Positions 27,675-38,591 are shown, counted from the stretch's first letter. The stretch: 64,000 nt of DNA from Desulfoluna sp. (GCF_030145185.1 NZ_JAQYWB010000012.1:1-64000); one strand, 5' to 3'. Program-made: numbers and translations. Notes: a model not told the origin generated them from the letters alone.

Positions 27675-27712
27675 GGCCATTTTCATCAGATAAAAAACCG
27701 GTGAAAATGGCC
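27675..27712 (-). terminator. Terminator of purM
   Basis: GGCCATTTTCA and TGAAAATGGCC form an 11-bp perfect stem; on the minus strand a T-rich run follows. It lies 34 bases past the purM stop, between purM and tsaD. Confidence 0.85.
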
Positions 27713-27745
27713 GCATCATCGTATTTTTTTAAACACTCAAGAGGG

Positions 27746-28789
27746 CTACACCCATTCCACCTGGGGTGCCCCTTCTTCACGCTTGTCGATCTCACCGATA
27801 ACCCAGGCTTTCTCATTCATGGCATCCAGCATATCCAGCAGCGCCTCGGCAGACTCTTCGGGAACCACAGCAGCCAATCCGATGCCGTTGTTGAAGGTCC
27901 GCATCATCTCGCGATCTTCCACATTTCCCGCGGCCTGCAGCCATGAAAAAACGGGCAAAACATCCCAGCTGCCCCGTTTAAGAACGGCCTTGCATGCGTT
28001 GGGGATCACCCGAATAATGTTCTCGTCGATCCCTCCGCCGGTAATATGAGCAAAACCATCCACCTTGTTACTGCGAAGCATCCCCTGCATCAGATCGGAA
28101 TAGATTCGGGTGGGGGTCAGCAGCTCCTCGCCGAGGGTCTGCCCGAATTCGGGCACATGGGTCTCCACGGTCAGCTTCATCTTCTCGAAGCAAATCTTTC
28201 GCACCAGGGAAAAACCGTTGCTGTGAAGGCCGGTGGAGGCGATGCCGATGATCTTATGGCCCACATGAATTTCAGAGCCGTCCACGATTTTATGATCATC
28301 CACGGCGCCGACCGAAAAACCGGCCAGGTCGTATTCTCCGACACGGTACATGCCGGGCATCTCAGCGGTCTCTCCGCCGATCAGAGCACACCGTGCCTGG
28401 CGGCAGCCTTCAGCGACCCCCTCGATAATGGCTTTGGCGATCTCAGTGTCCAACTGTCCCATGGAGATGTAATCCAGAAAAAAAAGGGGCTCTGCCCCCT
28501 GAACCGCGATGTCGTTAACACACATACCCACCAGGTCAATGCCCACGGTGTCGTGCTTGCCCATCAAAAAAGCGATCTTGAGCTTGGTGCCCACCCCATC
28601 GGTGGAGCTCACCAGAACAGGCTTTTCCATACTGGAAAAGTTGGGAGAAAAAAGCCCGCCAAACCCCCCGATACTCCCCATCACACCGGGTCGGTTGGTT
28701 TTTTTGGCAATCTTCTTGATCGATTCAACAAGGGTCTTGGCCTTGGCGACATCGACCCCTGCATCCACATATGTTAACGACTCACTCAT
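27746..28789 (-). CDS. purM: Phosphoribosylformylglycinamidine cyclo-ligase (AIR synthetase)
   Basis: A 347-residue PurM. Typical blocks are DAGVDVAKAKTLVESIKK at the N-terminus, VSSTDGVGTKLKIAF (ATP loop), MCVNDIAVQGAEPLFFLDY, GGETAEMPGMY and ITGGGIDENIIRVIP. It makes aminoimidazole ribotide from formylglycinamidine ribotide with ATP in purine synthesis. GGAGG lies 12 bases before the ATG at 28789; the open frame continues 12 codons upstream without a better site. Confidence 0.96.
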   Translation of the reverse strand: MSESLTYVDAGVDVAKAKTLVESIKKIAKKTNRPGVMGSIGGFGGLFSPNFSSMEKPVLVSSTDGVGTKLKIAFLMGKHDTVGIDLVGMCVNDIAVQGAEPLFFLDYISMGQLDTEIAKAIIEGVAEGCRQARCALIGGETAEMPGMYRVGEYDLAGFSVGAVDDHKIVDGSEIHVGHKIIGIASTGLHSNGFSLVRKICFEKMKLTVETHVPEFGQTLGEELLTPTRIYSDLMQGMLRSNKVDGFAHITGGGIDENIIRVIPNACKAVLKRGSWDVLPVFSWLQAAGNVEDREMMRTFNNGIGLAAVVPEESAEALLDMLDAMNEKAWVIGEIDKREEGAPQVEWV

Positions 28790-29343
28790 GTTCTGGGGAT
28801 TCCTCCAAAGATTGATCATTCCCAAATCGGTTCATCGGATGGCCCGTCGTAAGGCTCAAACCACTGCGTCCGCCGTGGCCCTTCCTGTACAGGCCGATCC
28901 CCTGTAAAATCCGCATTTGCGGCTGTAATTTTGAAAATTCATACCTAAACAGATTCCTTTAAAAAGTCAAACCAAAACGGCACCCCCCAGCCCGACCTGA
29001 TCGGGCGAATATCGCTGTAAGACGGCCTGATTCTTGAGGGTCTGTCAAAAAGCAGGTGCCCCCATCACACAGACTTCCGGTGAAAGCAAACCGGAATCGA
29101 TCACCCATCCCCCTGTTTCGTAACCTTTTCCTTATCGCCCGATGGCCCGCCAGCTCCCTGAAACATTTTTTTTTGACATCATAGGCCTTTATATTGTAGT
29201 TAATGCCTGTATTTTACATGGTTTTCCGCCAAACGCGTCGAAAAGGAATACTGAAACAATTTCAAATAGTTGCCCTTCCTTTCTCCTCGGCCTGTTTTTT
29301 TAGATTATCACGTTTTGCCGCTGCCTCAAAGGAGCTCCCACTT
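28790..29343. other. Divergent spacer between purM and hom
   Basis: No gene is visible. A small hairpin TTCCGGT/ACCGGAA lies at 29075-29096, and a TTGACA-like box sits near 29173 with AT-rich DNA 11-13 bases on, so a hom promoter could be here. I looked for a threonine-type leader peptide and a known riboswitch and saw neither. Confidence 0.4.
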
Positions 29344-30648
29344 ATGAAAACGATCAAAATCGGTATCCTTGGACTGGGAACCGTGGGAACGGGTGTCGCA
29401 CGCATGCTGGAGAAGGAAAAAGACCTCATCTCCTCCAGACTGGGTGCTGAACTCGAGATTGCCGGAATTGCCGACCTTGACATCGAGACCGATCGAGGCC
29501 TCGCCATTTCCCGCGACCGCCTGACCACCGATGCCTTCTCCGTCATTGATAATCCGGACATTGATATCATCGTAGAGCTCATCGGGGGAGAAACCTTTGC
29601 CAAGGAGTGCTTTGAGCGGGCCATTGCCAAAGGCAAACACATCGTCACTGCCAACAAGGCCCTCATCGCCTCCCACGGAAACGCACTCTTCAGCCAGGCC
29701 GCAGAAAACGGGGTAGACGTCGCCTTTGAAGCGAGCGTGGCCGGCTGTATTCCCATCATTAAAACCATGAGGGAGACCCTGGCCGGCAACACCGTCCACA
29801 GCCTGGCTGGTATCCTCAATGGCACCTGCAACTATATCCTGACCAAGATCACCAACGAAGGGACCCGCTTTGAGGATGCCCTCGCCCAGGCCCAGGAGAG
29901 TGGATTTGCCGAAGCCGACCCCACCCTGGATATCGAAGGGTACGATACGGCCCACAAACTGGCCATCTTGAACTCCCTTGCCTACGGCATGGAGATCAAC
30001 CTGGACGACATCTATGTGGAAGGCATCACCCGGGTCACCCTGGAAGATATCCAATTCGCCGATGAATTCGGGTACCGCATCAAACTCCTGGCCATCGGCA
30101 AACGAACGAATGGGGCCATTGAAGCACGCGTCCACCCCACCATGATCCCCAAGGACAACCTCTTTGCCAGCGTCAATCACGCCGTGAACGCTGTCAATGT
30201 CTGCGGCAGTGCCACCGGCGACATGTTTCTGGTCGGCCAGGGAGCGGGCATGCTGCCCACGGCAAGCGCCGTGGTAAGCGATCTGGTGGACATCGCACGC
30301 AACCTCATCAGCGGAACCGGTCGAAGGCTTCCCTATCTTGCCTTCTACAGCGACCGCATGAACGATCTCTCCATCCTTCCCATGGATGAAGTCACCTGCC
30401 GATACTACGTTCGCTTCATGGCCCTGGACAAACCCGGAGTCCTCTCCCGCATCTCGGGTATTCTGGGAGAGTACAACATCAGCATCCGCTCCGTTCATCA
30501 ACGTGAAGGGAGCAAGGACGAAAACAGCGTGCCCCTGGTGATGCTCACCAGCGTATCCCGTGAAAAGGACATGAGGCAAGCCCTGGCCGACATCGAAGCT
30601 TTGGATATCATTCAGGGCAAGGCGGCCCTGATCCGCATCGAAGAGTAG
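29344..30648 (+). CDS. hom: Homoserine dehydrogenase with C-terminal ACT domain
   Basis: A 434-residue homoserine dehydrogenase. The NAD(P)-binding GLGTVGTG (10-17), the catalytic domain with GILNGTCNYIL and ESGFAEADPTLDIEGYDTAHKLAIL, and an ACT domain (about 350-430, RFMALDKPGVLSRISGILGEYNISI) are all present. It reduces aspartate semialdehyde to homoserine; the ACT domain usually gives threonine feedback. AAGGAG precedes ATG 29344; the frame upstream of it is open but not conserved. It is followed by a terminator-like hairpin, then thrH. Confidence 0.95.
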   Translation: MKTIKIGILGLGTVGTGVARMLEKEKDLISSRLGAELEIAGIADLDIETDRGLAISRDRLTTDAFSVIDNPDIDIIVELIGGETFAKECFERAIAKGKHIVTANKALIASHGNALFSQAAENGVDVAFEASVAGCIPIIKTMRETLAGNTVHSLAGILNGTCNYILTKITNEGTRFEDALAQAQESGFAEADPTLDIEGYDTAHKLAILNSLAYGMEINLDDIYVEGITRVTLEDIQFADEFGYRIKLLAIGKRTNGAIEARVHPTMIPKDNLFASVNHAVNAVNVCGSATGDMFLVGQGAGMLPTASAVVSDLVDIARNLISGTGRRLPYLAFYSDRMNDLSILPMDEVTCRYYVRFMALDKPGVLSRISGILGEYNISIRSVHQREGSKDENSVPLVMLTSVSREKDMRQALADIEALDIIQGKAALIRIEE

Positions 30649-30654
30649 TTTTTA

Positions 30655-30700
30655 CCATCGGGTCCACCCGGAATCTTTTCCTGGGGTGGGTCCGATCTTT
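30655..30700 (+). terminator. Hairpin after hom
   Basis: ATCGGGTCCACCC pairs with GGGTGGGTCCGAT (two G-U pairs) and is followed by CTTTCTT. It could terminate or attenuate transcription between hom and thrH. Confidence 0.65.
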
Positions 30701-30752
30701 CTTAACAGGCACCGCCCCGCCGGGCACCTTCACAAAATGGAAACCGCACACC

Positions 30753-31373
30753 ATGATGAACATCATCTGCTCCGACTTAGAAGGGGTCTTCATCCCGGAG
30801 ATCTGGATCAACGTAGCCGAAAAAACCGGGATTGAAGAGTTGAAACTCACCACCCGAGACATCACCGATTACAATGTGCTGATGAAAAAGCGGCTGGGCA
30901 TTTTAGACGCCCACGGCCTGAAGCTTGACGACATCACCGAGGTCATCGATACCATGGACCCCATGGAAGGCGCCGCCGACTTCGTGGCCTGGATGCGCGA
31001 TCAGTCGCAGCTCATCATCCTCTCCGACACCTTTGAGCAGTTTGCCGGCCCCTTCATGCGAAAACTCGGCATGCCCACCCTCTTCTGCCACCAGCTGAAA
31101 ATCGACACCGAAGGACGAATCACCGACTACTGCCTTCGCCAGCAGGACCAGAAGAAAAAAGCCGTGATCGCCCTTAAAAGCCTCAACTACCACGTGACAG
31201 CCTTCGGAGATTCGTACAACGACGTCTCCATGCTCAAGGAAGCCGACCAGGGATTTCTCTTCCGGCCCCCTGCCAACGTCATCGAAGAGTTTCCCCAGTT
31301 TCCCGTAACCACCTGCTACGAAGACCTGAAGCCCCTGATCGCGGCTTCCCTTCAAACAGGGGCTGATCGATAG
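30753..31373 (+). CDS. thrH: ThrH: phosphoserine phosphatase/homoserine phosphotransferase
   Basis: A 206-residue HAD-family protein. The nucleophile motif is CSDLEGVFIPEIW, the variant DLEG of ThrH rather than DxDxT of SerB; later motifs ILSDTFEQFA and FGDSYNDVSML fit. In Pseudomonas, ThrH dephosphorylates phosphoserine and can move the phosphate to homoserine, so it can replace ThrB. Its place directly after homoserine dehydrogenase supports a threonine role here. Two ATG codons (30753, 30756) are possible starts. It is two bases ahead of the DUF167 gene. Confidence 0.9.
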   Translation: MMNIICSDLEGVFIPEIWINVAEKTGIEELKLTTRDITDYNVLMKKRLGILDAHGLKLDDITEVIDTMDPMEGAADFVAWMRDQSQLIILSDTFEQFAGPFMRKLGMPTLFCHQLKIDTEGRITDYCLRQQDQKKKAVIALKSLNYHVTAFGDSYNDVSMLKEADQGFLFRPPANVIEEFPQFPVTTCYEDLKPLIAASLQTGADR

Positions 31374-31375
31374 CC

Positions 31376-31690
31376 ATGTTTGCCATTGAAGAGAAACAGG
31401 GGGACCTTTACTTCCGCATCTTTGTGCAGCCGAAATCCTCCAAAAACACGGTGGCCGGTATCCATGGCGACGCCTTAAAGGTAAAGATCACCGCTCCGCC
31501 CGTGGACGGGGCGGCCAATGCCATGTGCATTAAATTCTTTTCAAAATTTCTCGGGGTTTCCAAGTCCTCCATCGAGATTGTGTCCGGGCAGACTGGGCGA
31601 AACAAGCGGGTTCGAATCATCCTTGACGATACCGCCGTTGACAAGGAAAAAAGAGGCAAAATCAAGTCATTACTTAACGAATATATCTGA
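31376..31690 (+). CDS. yggU: DUF167/YggU family protein
   Basis: A 104-residue small alpha/beta protein. The family core is clear: RIFVQPKSSKNTVAGIHGDALKVKITAPPVDGAANAMCIKFFSKFLGVSKSSIEIVSGQTGRNKRVRI. The function of the UPF0235 family is not known. It starts two bases after thrH, so it shares that transcript. Confidence 0.92.
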   Translation: MFAIEEKQGDLYFRIFVQPKSSKNTVAGIHGDALKVKITAPPVDGAANAMCIKFFSKFLGVSKSSIEIVSGQTGRNKRVRIILDDTAVDKEKRGKIKSLLNEYI

Positions 31691-31714
31691 CGGCATTTTT
31701 TTCACATCGCCTGC

Positions 31715-31743
31715 TTGACAAGCGCTCAATGCCCATGTATATT
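31715..31743 (+). promoter_or_regulatory. Sigma-70 promoter of the initiator tRNA
   Basis: TTGACA (31715-31720), 17-base spacer and TATATT (31738-31743), with the tRNA starting 13 bases further on. A near-consensus promoter. Confidence 0.85.
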
Positions 31744-31755
31744 CCGTCTCATTGT

Positions 31756-31832
<77 letters not shown>

Positions 31833-31842
31833 TTTGATTTTG

Positions 31843-31877
31843 AAAGCCTTGAAGGTGCACACCTTCAAGGCTTTTTT
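31843..31877 (+). terminator. Terminator of tRNA-fMet copy 1
   Basis: AAAGCCTTGAAGGTG and CACCTTCAAGGCTTT form a 15-bp perfect stem followed by TTTTGTTTT. It begins 11 bases after the tRNA. Confidence 0.9.
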
Positions 31878-31905
31878 GTTTTCCGCGCAGCGATTCGCTG
31901 TCCCC

Positions 31906-32898
31906 TTAAGGCAGCCCCAGAAAATTCCAGGTCAACACCCCCGAGTTCCCATCGACGGTTCCGTCCCCATTGGCATCCACCGTCACCTGAAACCCCTCTG
32001 AAGAGACCTCAAACCACCCGAATGCCGGCCCGCCGGTGGCAGCTACCCCGGTCATTTTCAGACACCCCGTGTGGGGCAGTTCCAGGCTGGCATCCGCCGC
32101 AAAAGGGACCTCGGTGGCCACATCCACGTACCCGTAAACAGGGTGATAAAACCGTCCGGTCTGTGTCCAGGTGACTTCGGTGGCGGTGAGTTCTGTTTTG
32201 ATATCAAAGCTTGCGTACTGAGCCCCCAGACCTGTGGTGAGGTTGGTGACCGAATAATTCCAGGTCTGCAACATATGATCGCCGCTCCAGGTCACCTTCA
32301 GCGCCCCCTCATAGCGCTGGGTCCCCTCGGGCTCCGTCACCACATGACGGGTGTACCTCACATCGATCGCACCAGCGAAGAGTCCGTCCCCATCCGCGTT
32401 AACGGACAGGGTATACAAGCCATTAAGAGTAATCCCTTCGAAGCAGAAGGCGTCATAGGTGACTTTGATGTCATACTCACCTGCCGCTGCATCGATCGTC
32501 GTCGCAAGGGTAAGCGTTCCCCCGCAGGCACCGTCAATGGTATTGCTGCTGGTGACAGGGGCCTTCGTCAGTGGCAGAGATGGGGCTGCGACGCCTTTGG
32601 TCGCGGAGATCCCCTGCTCCAGGAAAGGGAGCGCGCTGGGAGGAAGCCCCTGATCCTGTCCCAGATAAAGCCCTTCAACGGACGAGAGGCTCTGCTGGGA
32701 CTGGGTCTGAACAAAGAGCGTTTTAGAAATCGCCGCCGCACTGGACGGGCTAATTACCGCCTGGGTGGTGGCCCCATTGTACCCGGGCGGCCGTTCCGGG
32801 ACGCTGCTTCCGCCGCTGTCCCCGCACCCCATCGACAGACCAACCAGAACAACAGGAACACCCACCCACATCGCAAAGATATCTTTCCATGCACCCAT
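31906..32898 (-). CDS. Putative lipoprotein with calcium-loop-like motif
   Basis: A 330-residue exported protein. The N-terminus MGAWKDIFAMWVGVPVVLVG is followed by the lipobox LSMGC, so it is probably lipid-anchored. The body is beta-rich, with repeated Thr/Ser-rich strands. The C-terminus has a loop DANGDGTVDG that resembles an EF-hand or dockerin calcium loop, and VNADGDG occurs earlier. I start it at 32898 after GGGAGG. I do not recognise the family; a surface or periplasmic binding role is a guess. Confidence 0.65.
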   Translation of the reverse strand: MGAWKDIFAMWVGVPVVLVGLSMGCGDSGGSSVPERPPGYNGATTQAVISPSSAAAISKTLFVQTQSQQSLSSVEGLYLGQDQGLPPSALPFLEQGISATKGVAAPSLPLTKAPVTSSNTIDGACGGTLTLATTIDAAAGEYDIKVTYDAFCFEGITLNGLYTLSVNADGDGLFAGAIDVRYTRHVVTEPEGTQRYEGALKVTWSGDHMLQTWNYSVTNLTTGLGAQYASFDIKTELTATEVTWTQTGRFYHPVYGYVDVATEVPFAADASLELPHTGCLKMTGVAATGGPAFGWFEVSSEGFQVTVDANGDGTVDGNSGVLTWNFLGLP

Positions 32899-33188
32899 CC
32901 TGGCCTCCCTCGCCTTGCATCGATGCCGGTCGACAGAACCCAGCCCGTAAATTGGCGACACCCCACAGCGAAAAGCCGCGAGGCCGCCTCAAACGCCCAT
33001 ATTGTTGGTTATACAGGCTATTTTACGCCACATTTCCACAAACTTCAATCCCTGTCCAGACATCTCCCCGGCCATATCAGAGATAAAGAGGATGCCATCC
33101 CCCCACGATTCTGATAAGACTCAAACCAACACAGACAGCCACGGCCATCGGGCCCCACCCCTTTTTTCAAGGAGCACGCATACCGCTC

Positions 33189-35024
<1,836 letters not shown>

Positions 35025-35033
35025 GGGAAAAAA

Positions 35034-35067
35034 GCCTCCGGCGGCAAGGTGAGCCACCTTGAAAGCA
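35034..35067. repeat. 34-bp CCTCCGGCGGCAAGGTG repeat
   Basis: Copy of the unit at 6673 and 21325, ten bases after the recQ stop. The rest of 35025-35450 has no gene that I can support. Confidence 0.8.
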
Positions 35068-35450
35068 GGTTGCGATCACATTCAACCCCAAAAATTCCGG
35101 TAAACGCCCACCTCTGCAGGGTGCGGCGTGCGCACCGCCAAGCGTTGCGTAAACCGACTGCAGCTCATGTTGTGATGGGCGTCATTGAAAATGGGCAGGA
35201 TGTGTGGCCGGTGGCTTGCCTAACGTTAAAAGGTGCGGGAGCCGCATCCTACCGGCCTCGACAACTCTGCTGCCGACGGCAACATGCCCCCTTCACGATT
35301 TGATATCCCACCGTCCTTGCTTGATTTTCCTTTCACCGGGACAACCATTTGAATCTTGGCTCAGATCTGATAAAAACAAGAAACAGGCAAGGGGCAATGG
35401 AGAGACAAGCCTACCGTTCAAAAACCTGCAGGCAACCTAAGGTGACCCAC

Positions 35451-37004
35451 ATGGCATTAAAAAAACTCCCCATCGGGATTCAGACGTTCAGTGAAATTCG
35501 AGAGGACGACTATGTGTATGTCGACAAGACCGGTATCGCCTTGACTCTCATTGAAAACGGGAAATACTATTTCCTCTCAAGGCCCCGACGATTCGGCAAG
35601 AGCCTCTTTGTGGATACCTTGCGGTGCCTCTTTGAAGGCCAGAAAGAACTGTTCAATGGGCTTGCCATCGAAGATCACTGGGACTGGAGCAGATCGTTTC
35701 CGGTCATCACCCTCACCTTTGCCGCCGGAGTCCTGCGCTCCGAAGAGCAGCTCCTGGAGTCCATCCACGATCAACTGGACCGTAACAGCCGAAAACTGGG
35801 CGTCAAAACAACCCACACCAACCCCGCTTTAAGGCTTCAGGAGCTCATTGAAAAAACCCATGAAGCATCCGGTAAGAAGGTCGTTGTGCTCGTGGACGAA
35901 TACGACAAGCCCATTCTGGACAATCTCGATAGCCCTGAGATAGCGGTTCAGATGCGTGAGGGTTTAAAGGATCTGTACTCCGTCATCAAGGCCCGGGACG
36001 CAGAGCTTCGGTTTGTTTTTCTTACGGGGGTGTCCAAGTTCAGCAAGGTGTCCATTTTCAGTGGGTTGAACAACCTTCAAGACATCACCCTTTCAAAAAA
36101 ATTCGGGAGCATCTGCGGCTACACCCAGGCTGACCTGCAGCACCACTTCAAGAACCATCTCACTGGATGTGACCCGGAACAGATCAAGAGCTGGTACAAT
36201 GGCTTCAACTGGCTGGGTGAGAGCGTTTACAACCCCTTTGACATCCTCCTCTTCATCGCCAATGACCACGCATTCAAAAACTACTGGTTTGAGACAGGAA
36301 CCCCAACCTTTCTTGTCAACCTTATCCAAACGGGCAAATACTTTATCCCGGCCATTGAAACTATCCAGGCCAGCGACGAGCTTATCGGAAGCTTTGACAT
36401 TGAAAGCATCAACGTGGCGACCCTCCTCTTCCAGGCCGGCTACCTCACCATCGACCGTGAGAAGCAAGTGGCCGACGACATCATTTATCTACTGAAATAC
36501 CCGAACAAAGAGGTTAAAAAAAGCCTGACAGGCTATCTACTCTCGCATCTTTCACAGAACATGGAAGAAAAACAGGGAATCAAGGGCAACCTATACGAGG
36601 CTCTGTGCAGGAAGGAGTTAGACGCCCTGCACGCCATCTTCCACAGCTTTTTTGCCTCCATCCCCAACGATTGGTACCGAAAAAACAATCTCTCCCGTTA
36701 CGAGGGCTACTACGCCTCCATCTTCTACTGCTATTTTGCGTCACTCGGCCTTAACGTCACCCCCGAAGACACAACCAACCACGGCCGCATCGACATGACG
36801 TTAAAGATGAAAGATACCATCTTTGTTTTTGAGTTCAAGGTGGTGGAGCTGATAAACGAGACAAATTCAGCCCTGGAGCAGATCAAGGCCAAACGGTATC
36901 ACGAAAAATTCGCGGGATACGGGGAGGCCTACCTGGTGGGCGTCGAGTTCTCCAAAGAGGAGCGCAATATTGTGGGGTATGCGTGGGGAAAAAGCAGCGC
37001 GTAG
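35451..37004 (+). CDS. AAA-ATPase-like/PD-(D/E)XK nuclease family protein (PF09820-type)
   Basis: A 517-residue protein with the N-terminal AAA-ATPase-like domain of this common anaerobe family: YVYVDKTG, then LSRPRRFGKSLFVDTL, the P-loop-like motif, and VVLVDEYDKPI as Walker B. The C-terminus carries a DUF1703/PD-(D/E)XK nuclease core (GRIDMTLKMKDTIFVFEFKV). Members often occur in many copies per genome; some authors link them to mobile DNA or phage response, but no function is proven. AAGGTG precedes the ATG at 35451. It sits with RecQ, an antitoxin, RAYT and Wadjet genes in an accessory region. Confidence 0.85.
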   Translation: MALKKLPIGIQTFSEIREDDYVYVDKTGIALTLIENGKYYFLSRPRRFGKSLFVDTLRCLFEGQKELFNGLAIEDHWDWSRSFPVITLTFAAGVLRSEEQLLESIHDQLDRNSRKLGVKTTHTNPALRLQELIEKTHEASGKKVVVLVDEYDKPILDNLDSPEIAVQMREGLKDLYSVIKARDAELRFVFLTGVSKFSKVSIFSGLNNLQDITLSKKFGSICGYTQADLQHHFKNHLTGCDPEQIKSWYNGFNWLGESVYNPFDILLFIANDHAFKNYWFETGTPTFLVNLIQTGKYFIPAIETIQASDELIGSFDIESINVATLLFQAGYLTIDREKQVADDIIYLLKYPNKEVKKSLTGYLLSHLSQNMEEKQGIKGNLYEALCRKELDALHAIFHSFFASIPNDWYRKNNLSRYEGYYASIFYCYFASLGLNVTPEDTTNHGRIDMTLKMKDTIFVFEFKVVELINETNSALEQIKAKRYHEKFAGYGEAYLVGVEFSKEERNIVGYAWGKSSA

Positions 37005-37050
37005 GGTGCGGCGCTCCAAGTCTCTGTCCCCCTACTGTGCCTCTGTCTTC

Positions 37051-37302
37051 TCAATGGGGTGTCTTGCCGGAAGATAGATTTTCTATCAGGCTGAAATAGG
37101 TCAATTTCCACTGGCCGGAGGCCACATCGTGGCGAATGAGATACTCGCCCCCATCGTCTCCCCTGCATTTGAAATAGCGATGGTCGGGGGCCAGCCATTG
37201 GTCCAGCACCTCTTCCACCTGAATTACGTTTTCACCCAACGTAATCATCCGGGGCGTCTCCTCTCCCCGGTAGCCCGCATAACAGCTGACATGGATTTTC
37301 AT
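37051..37302 (-). CDS. Small hypothetical protein
   Basis: An 83-residue protein with the sequence style MKIHVSCYAGYRGEETPRMI...YFKCRGDDGGEYLIRHDVASGQWKL. It is compact and beta-rich, without membrane segments. I do not recognise its family, but the regular coding pattern and GGAGAG before the ATG make it a believable gene. It lies convergent to the nuclease-like gene and divergent to the antitoxin. Confidence 0.6.
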   Translation of the reverse strand: MKIHVSCYAGYRGEETPRMITLGENVIQVEEVLDQWLAPDHRYFKCRGDDGGEYLIRHDVASGQWKLTYFSLIENLSSGKTPH

Positions 37303-37383
37303 GGGTTCTCTCCGTGCTGAGTTGACACAGGGCCAACTATAAGCCAAGCTCATGTCACAGGTCATAATGTAGTGAGGTCATGT

Positions 37384-37668
37384 ATGGAATTTACTGGAAA
37401 TACAATATCCCTCAGCTCTTTTAAAGCCCATGCCGCCAATATCATCAAGGAAATTTATGGCAACCGGGGCACCCTGATCATTACGCAAAACGGTGAGACC
37501 AAAGCTATTGACCAGGAGATTCGCTCTTACGAGGAGACCCAGACGAGCCTTGCCATGCTGAAAATCATCGCCGTGGGGGAAAAAGATATTGAAGAAGGAA
37601 GGGTCCAGCCGGCAGCCGACGTTTTTCGTGAACTTTACGAAAAGACAGGCAAAGAGAATTATAAATGA
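37384..37668 (+). CDS. Phd/YefM-family antitoxin, orphan
   Basis: A 94-residue Phd/YefM-type antitoxin. The N-terminal DNA-binding part reads ISLSSFKAHAANIIKEIYGNRGTLIITQNGETKAI, and the C-terminal helix is TSLAMLKIIAVGEKDIEEG. It normally pairs with a ParE/RelE toxin encoded directly downstream. Here the next ATG overlaps its stop (ATGA), but that frame ends after six codons at a repeat junction (see 37664-37684). GAGG is six bases before ATG 37384. Confidence 0.85.
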   Translation: MEFTGNTISLSSFKAHAANIIKEIYGNRGTLIITQNGETKAIDQEIRSYEETQTSLAMLKIIAVGEKDIEEGRVQPAADVFRELYEKTGKENYK

Positions 37669-37684
37669 AAATCATCTCGTTATG
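37664..37684 (+). pseudogene. Start of a truncated toxin gene
   Basis: ATGAAAATC... overlaps the antitoxin stop in the ATGA manner usual for toxin-antitoxin pairs, and reads Met-Lys-Ile-Ile-Ser-Leu-stop. The frame ends at the point where the 57-bp direct repeat (37684) starts. I infer that the toxin gene was cut or deleted by the repeat/RAYT insertion. Confidence 0.6.
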
Positions 37685-38115
37685 AGATCGTACGACTGAT
37701 CGCAACCAGCCCCTCACCCCCAAGATAATCTCTGCAACTTTGGCCTCGTTCCCAAGCTCCGCTTGGGAATGTCAGACGGAGGCTCTGCCTCCATGCTGAA
37801 GACCATGACGACCTGTGAACCCATTCATAGCCCCTCGCCTCCCGCACCGGCAAGGCAGAGCCTTGCACACCCCACACCCAGGCGGAGCCTGGGAGCGAGA
37901 GAGAATGCCGCGTTTCAGCCATTGTCTCACCTCACACGTCCTCGTTTCCAAGCCCCGCTTGGGAATGCCCCCCGGAGGCTCTGCCTCCATGCTGAAGACC
38001 ATGACAGGCCTCTTTTTTGCGATCGCAACGTCTGAGGCATTAAAACGCATCACGTCAGGAGATCGTACGACTGATCGCAACCAGCCCCTCACCCCCAAGA
38101 TAATCTCTGCAACTT
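37684..38115. repeat. 57-bp direct repeats flanking REP units
   Basis: 37684-37740 and 38059-38115 are identical. The second is the 3' end of the RAYT gene, so the first is a copy of that end. Between them are two REP units in opposite orientation to cluster A (CCCAAGCTCCGCTTGGG, GGAGGCTCTGCCTCC, GCAAGGCAGAGCCTTGC, CCCAGGCGGAGCCTGGG). This has the structure of a RAYT-mobilised segment. Confidence 0.85.
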
Positions 38116-38591
38116 GAATATCGCCAGTGTTCCGGTGCATCGACATACCATCTTTGCATCGGGTTGTTATGAATATACGTCGCTTTCTGAGTCAACTGTT
38201 CCATAGAGGTCATCTGTTTCGGGTGAAACCCCTCCTGCCAGACCTGGTAGCTTTGATCCACCTTATGGGCCTTCTTGCCGGCGCCCATCTCCTTCAGCCA
38301 GAACTGCGGACCGCGAGTCTTCAAATGATCCACGATACGCCGTGCCGTAAAGGATTTCATCCGCTTCATATCAGAGGACAACACGGGCGACGAGAGGATG
38401 AGGTGGGTGTGGTTCTCCATGAGAACCCAGGCATGGATATCTACATGCTCCTGTCGAGACAACCAATTTAATGAATCAATGAAAATTTGGGCGCATTCGG
38501 GAATGGAAAAAAGGGGAATCCAACGATTGAGAGAGCTTGTGACAAAATAGGTGTGACCGCCTTCAACGACATGGTACCTGCTGCGTCCCAT
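38055..38591 (-). CDS. REP-associated tyrosine transposase (RAYT, Y1/HUH family)
   Basis: A 178-residue Y1_Tnp family protein. The HUH metal motif is HTH (61-63) inside MENHTHLIL, and a conserved Tyr139 lies in the family motif YIHNNP. Start GGAGG-TCTCT-ATG. RAYTs are single-copy relatives of IS200 transposases that cut at REP hairpins. The gene is framed by REP clusters on both sides, as is usual for its class, and its last 57 bases are copied at 37684-37740. It may have spread the REP units seen in this window. Confidence 0.88.
   Translation of the reverse strand: MGRSRYHVVEGGHTYFVTSSLNRWIPLFSIPECAQIFIDSLNWLSRQEHVDIHAWVLMENHTHLILSSPVLSSDMKRMKSFTARRIVDHLKTRGPQFWLKEMGAGKKAHKVDQSYQVWQEGFHPKQMTSMEQLTQKATYIHNNPMQRWYVDAPEHWRYSSCRDYLGGEGLVAISRTIS

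Noticed and set aside
28790-29343. Threonine attenuator or riboswitch upstream of hom
   Set aside because: No leader peptide rich in Thr/Ile and no known aptamer core seen; only a 7-bp hairpin.
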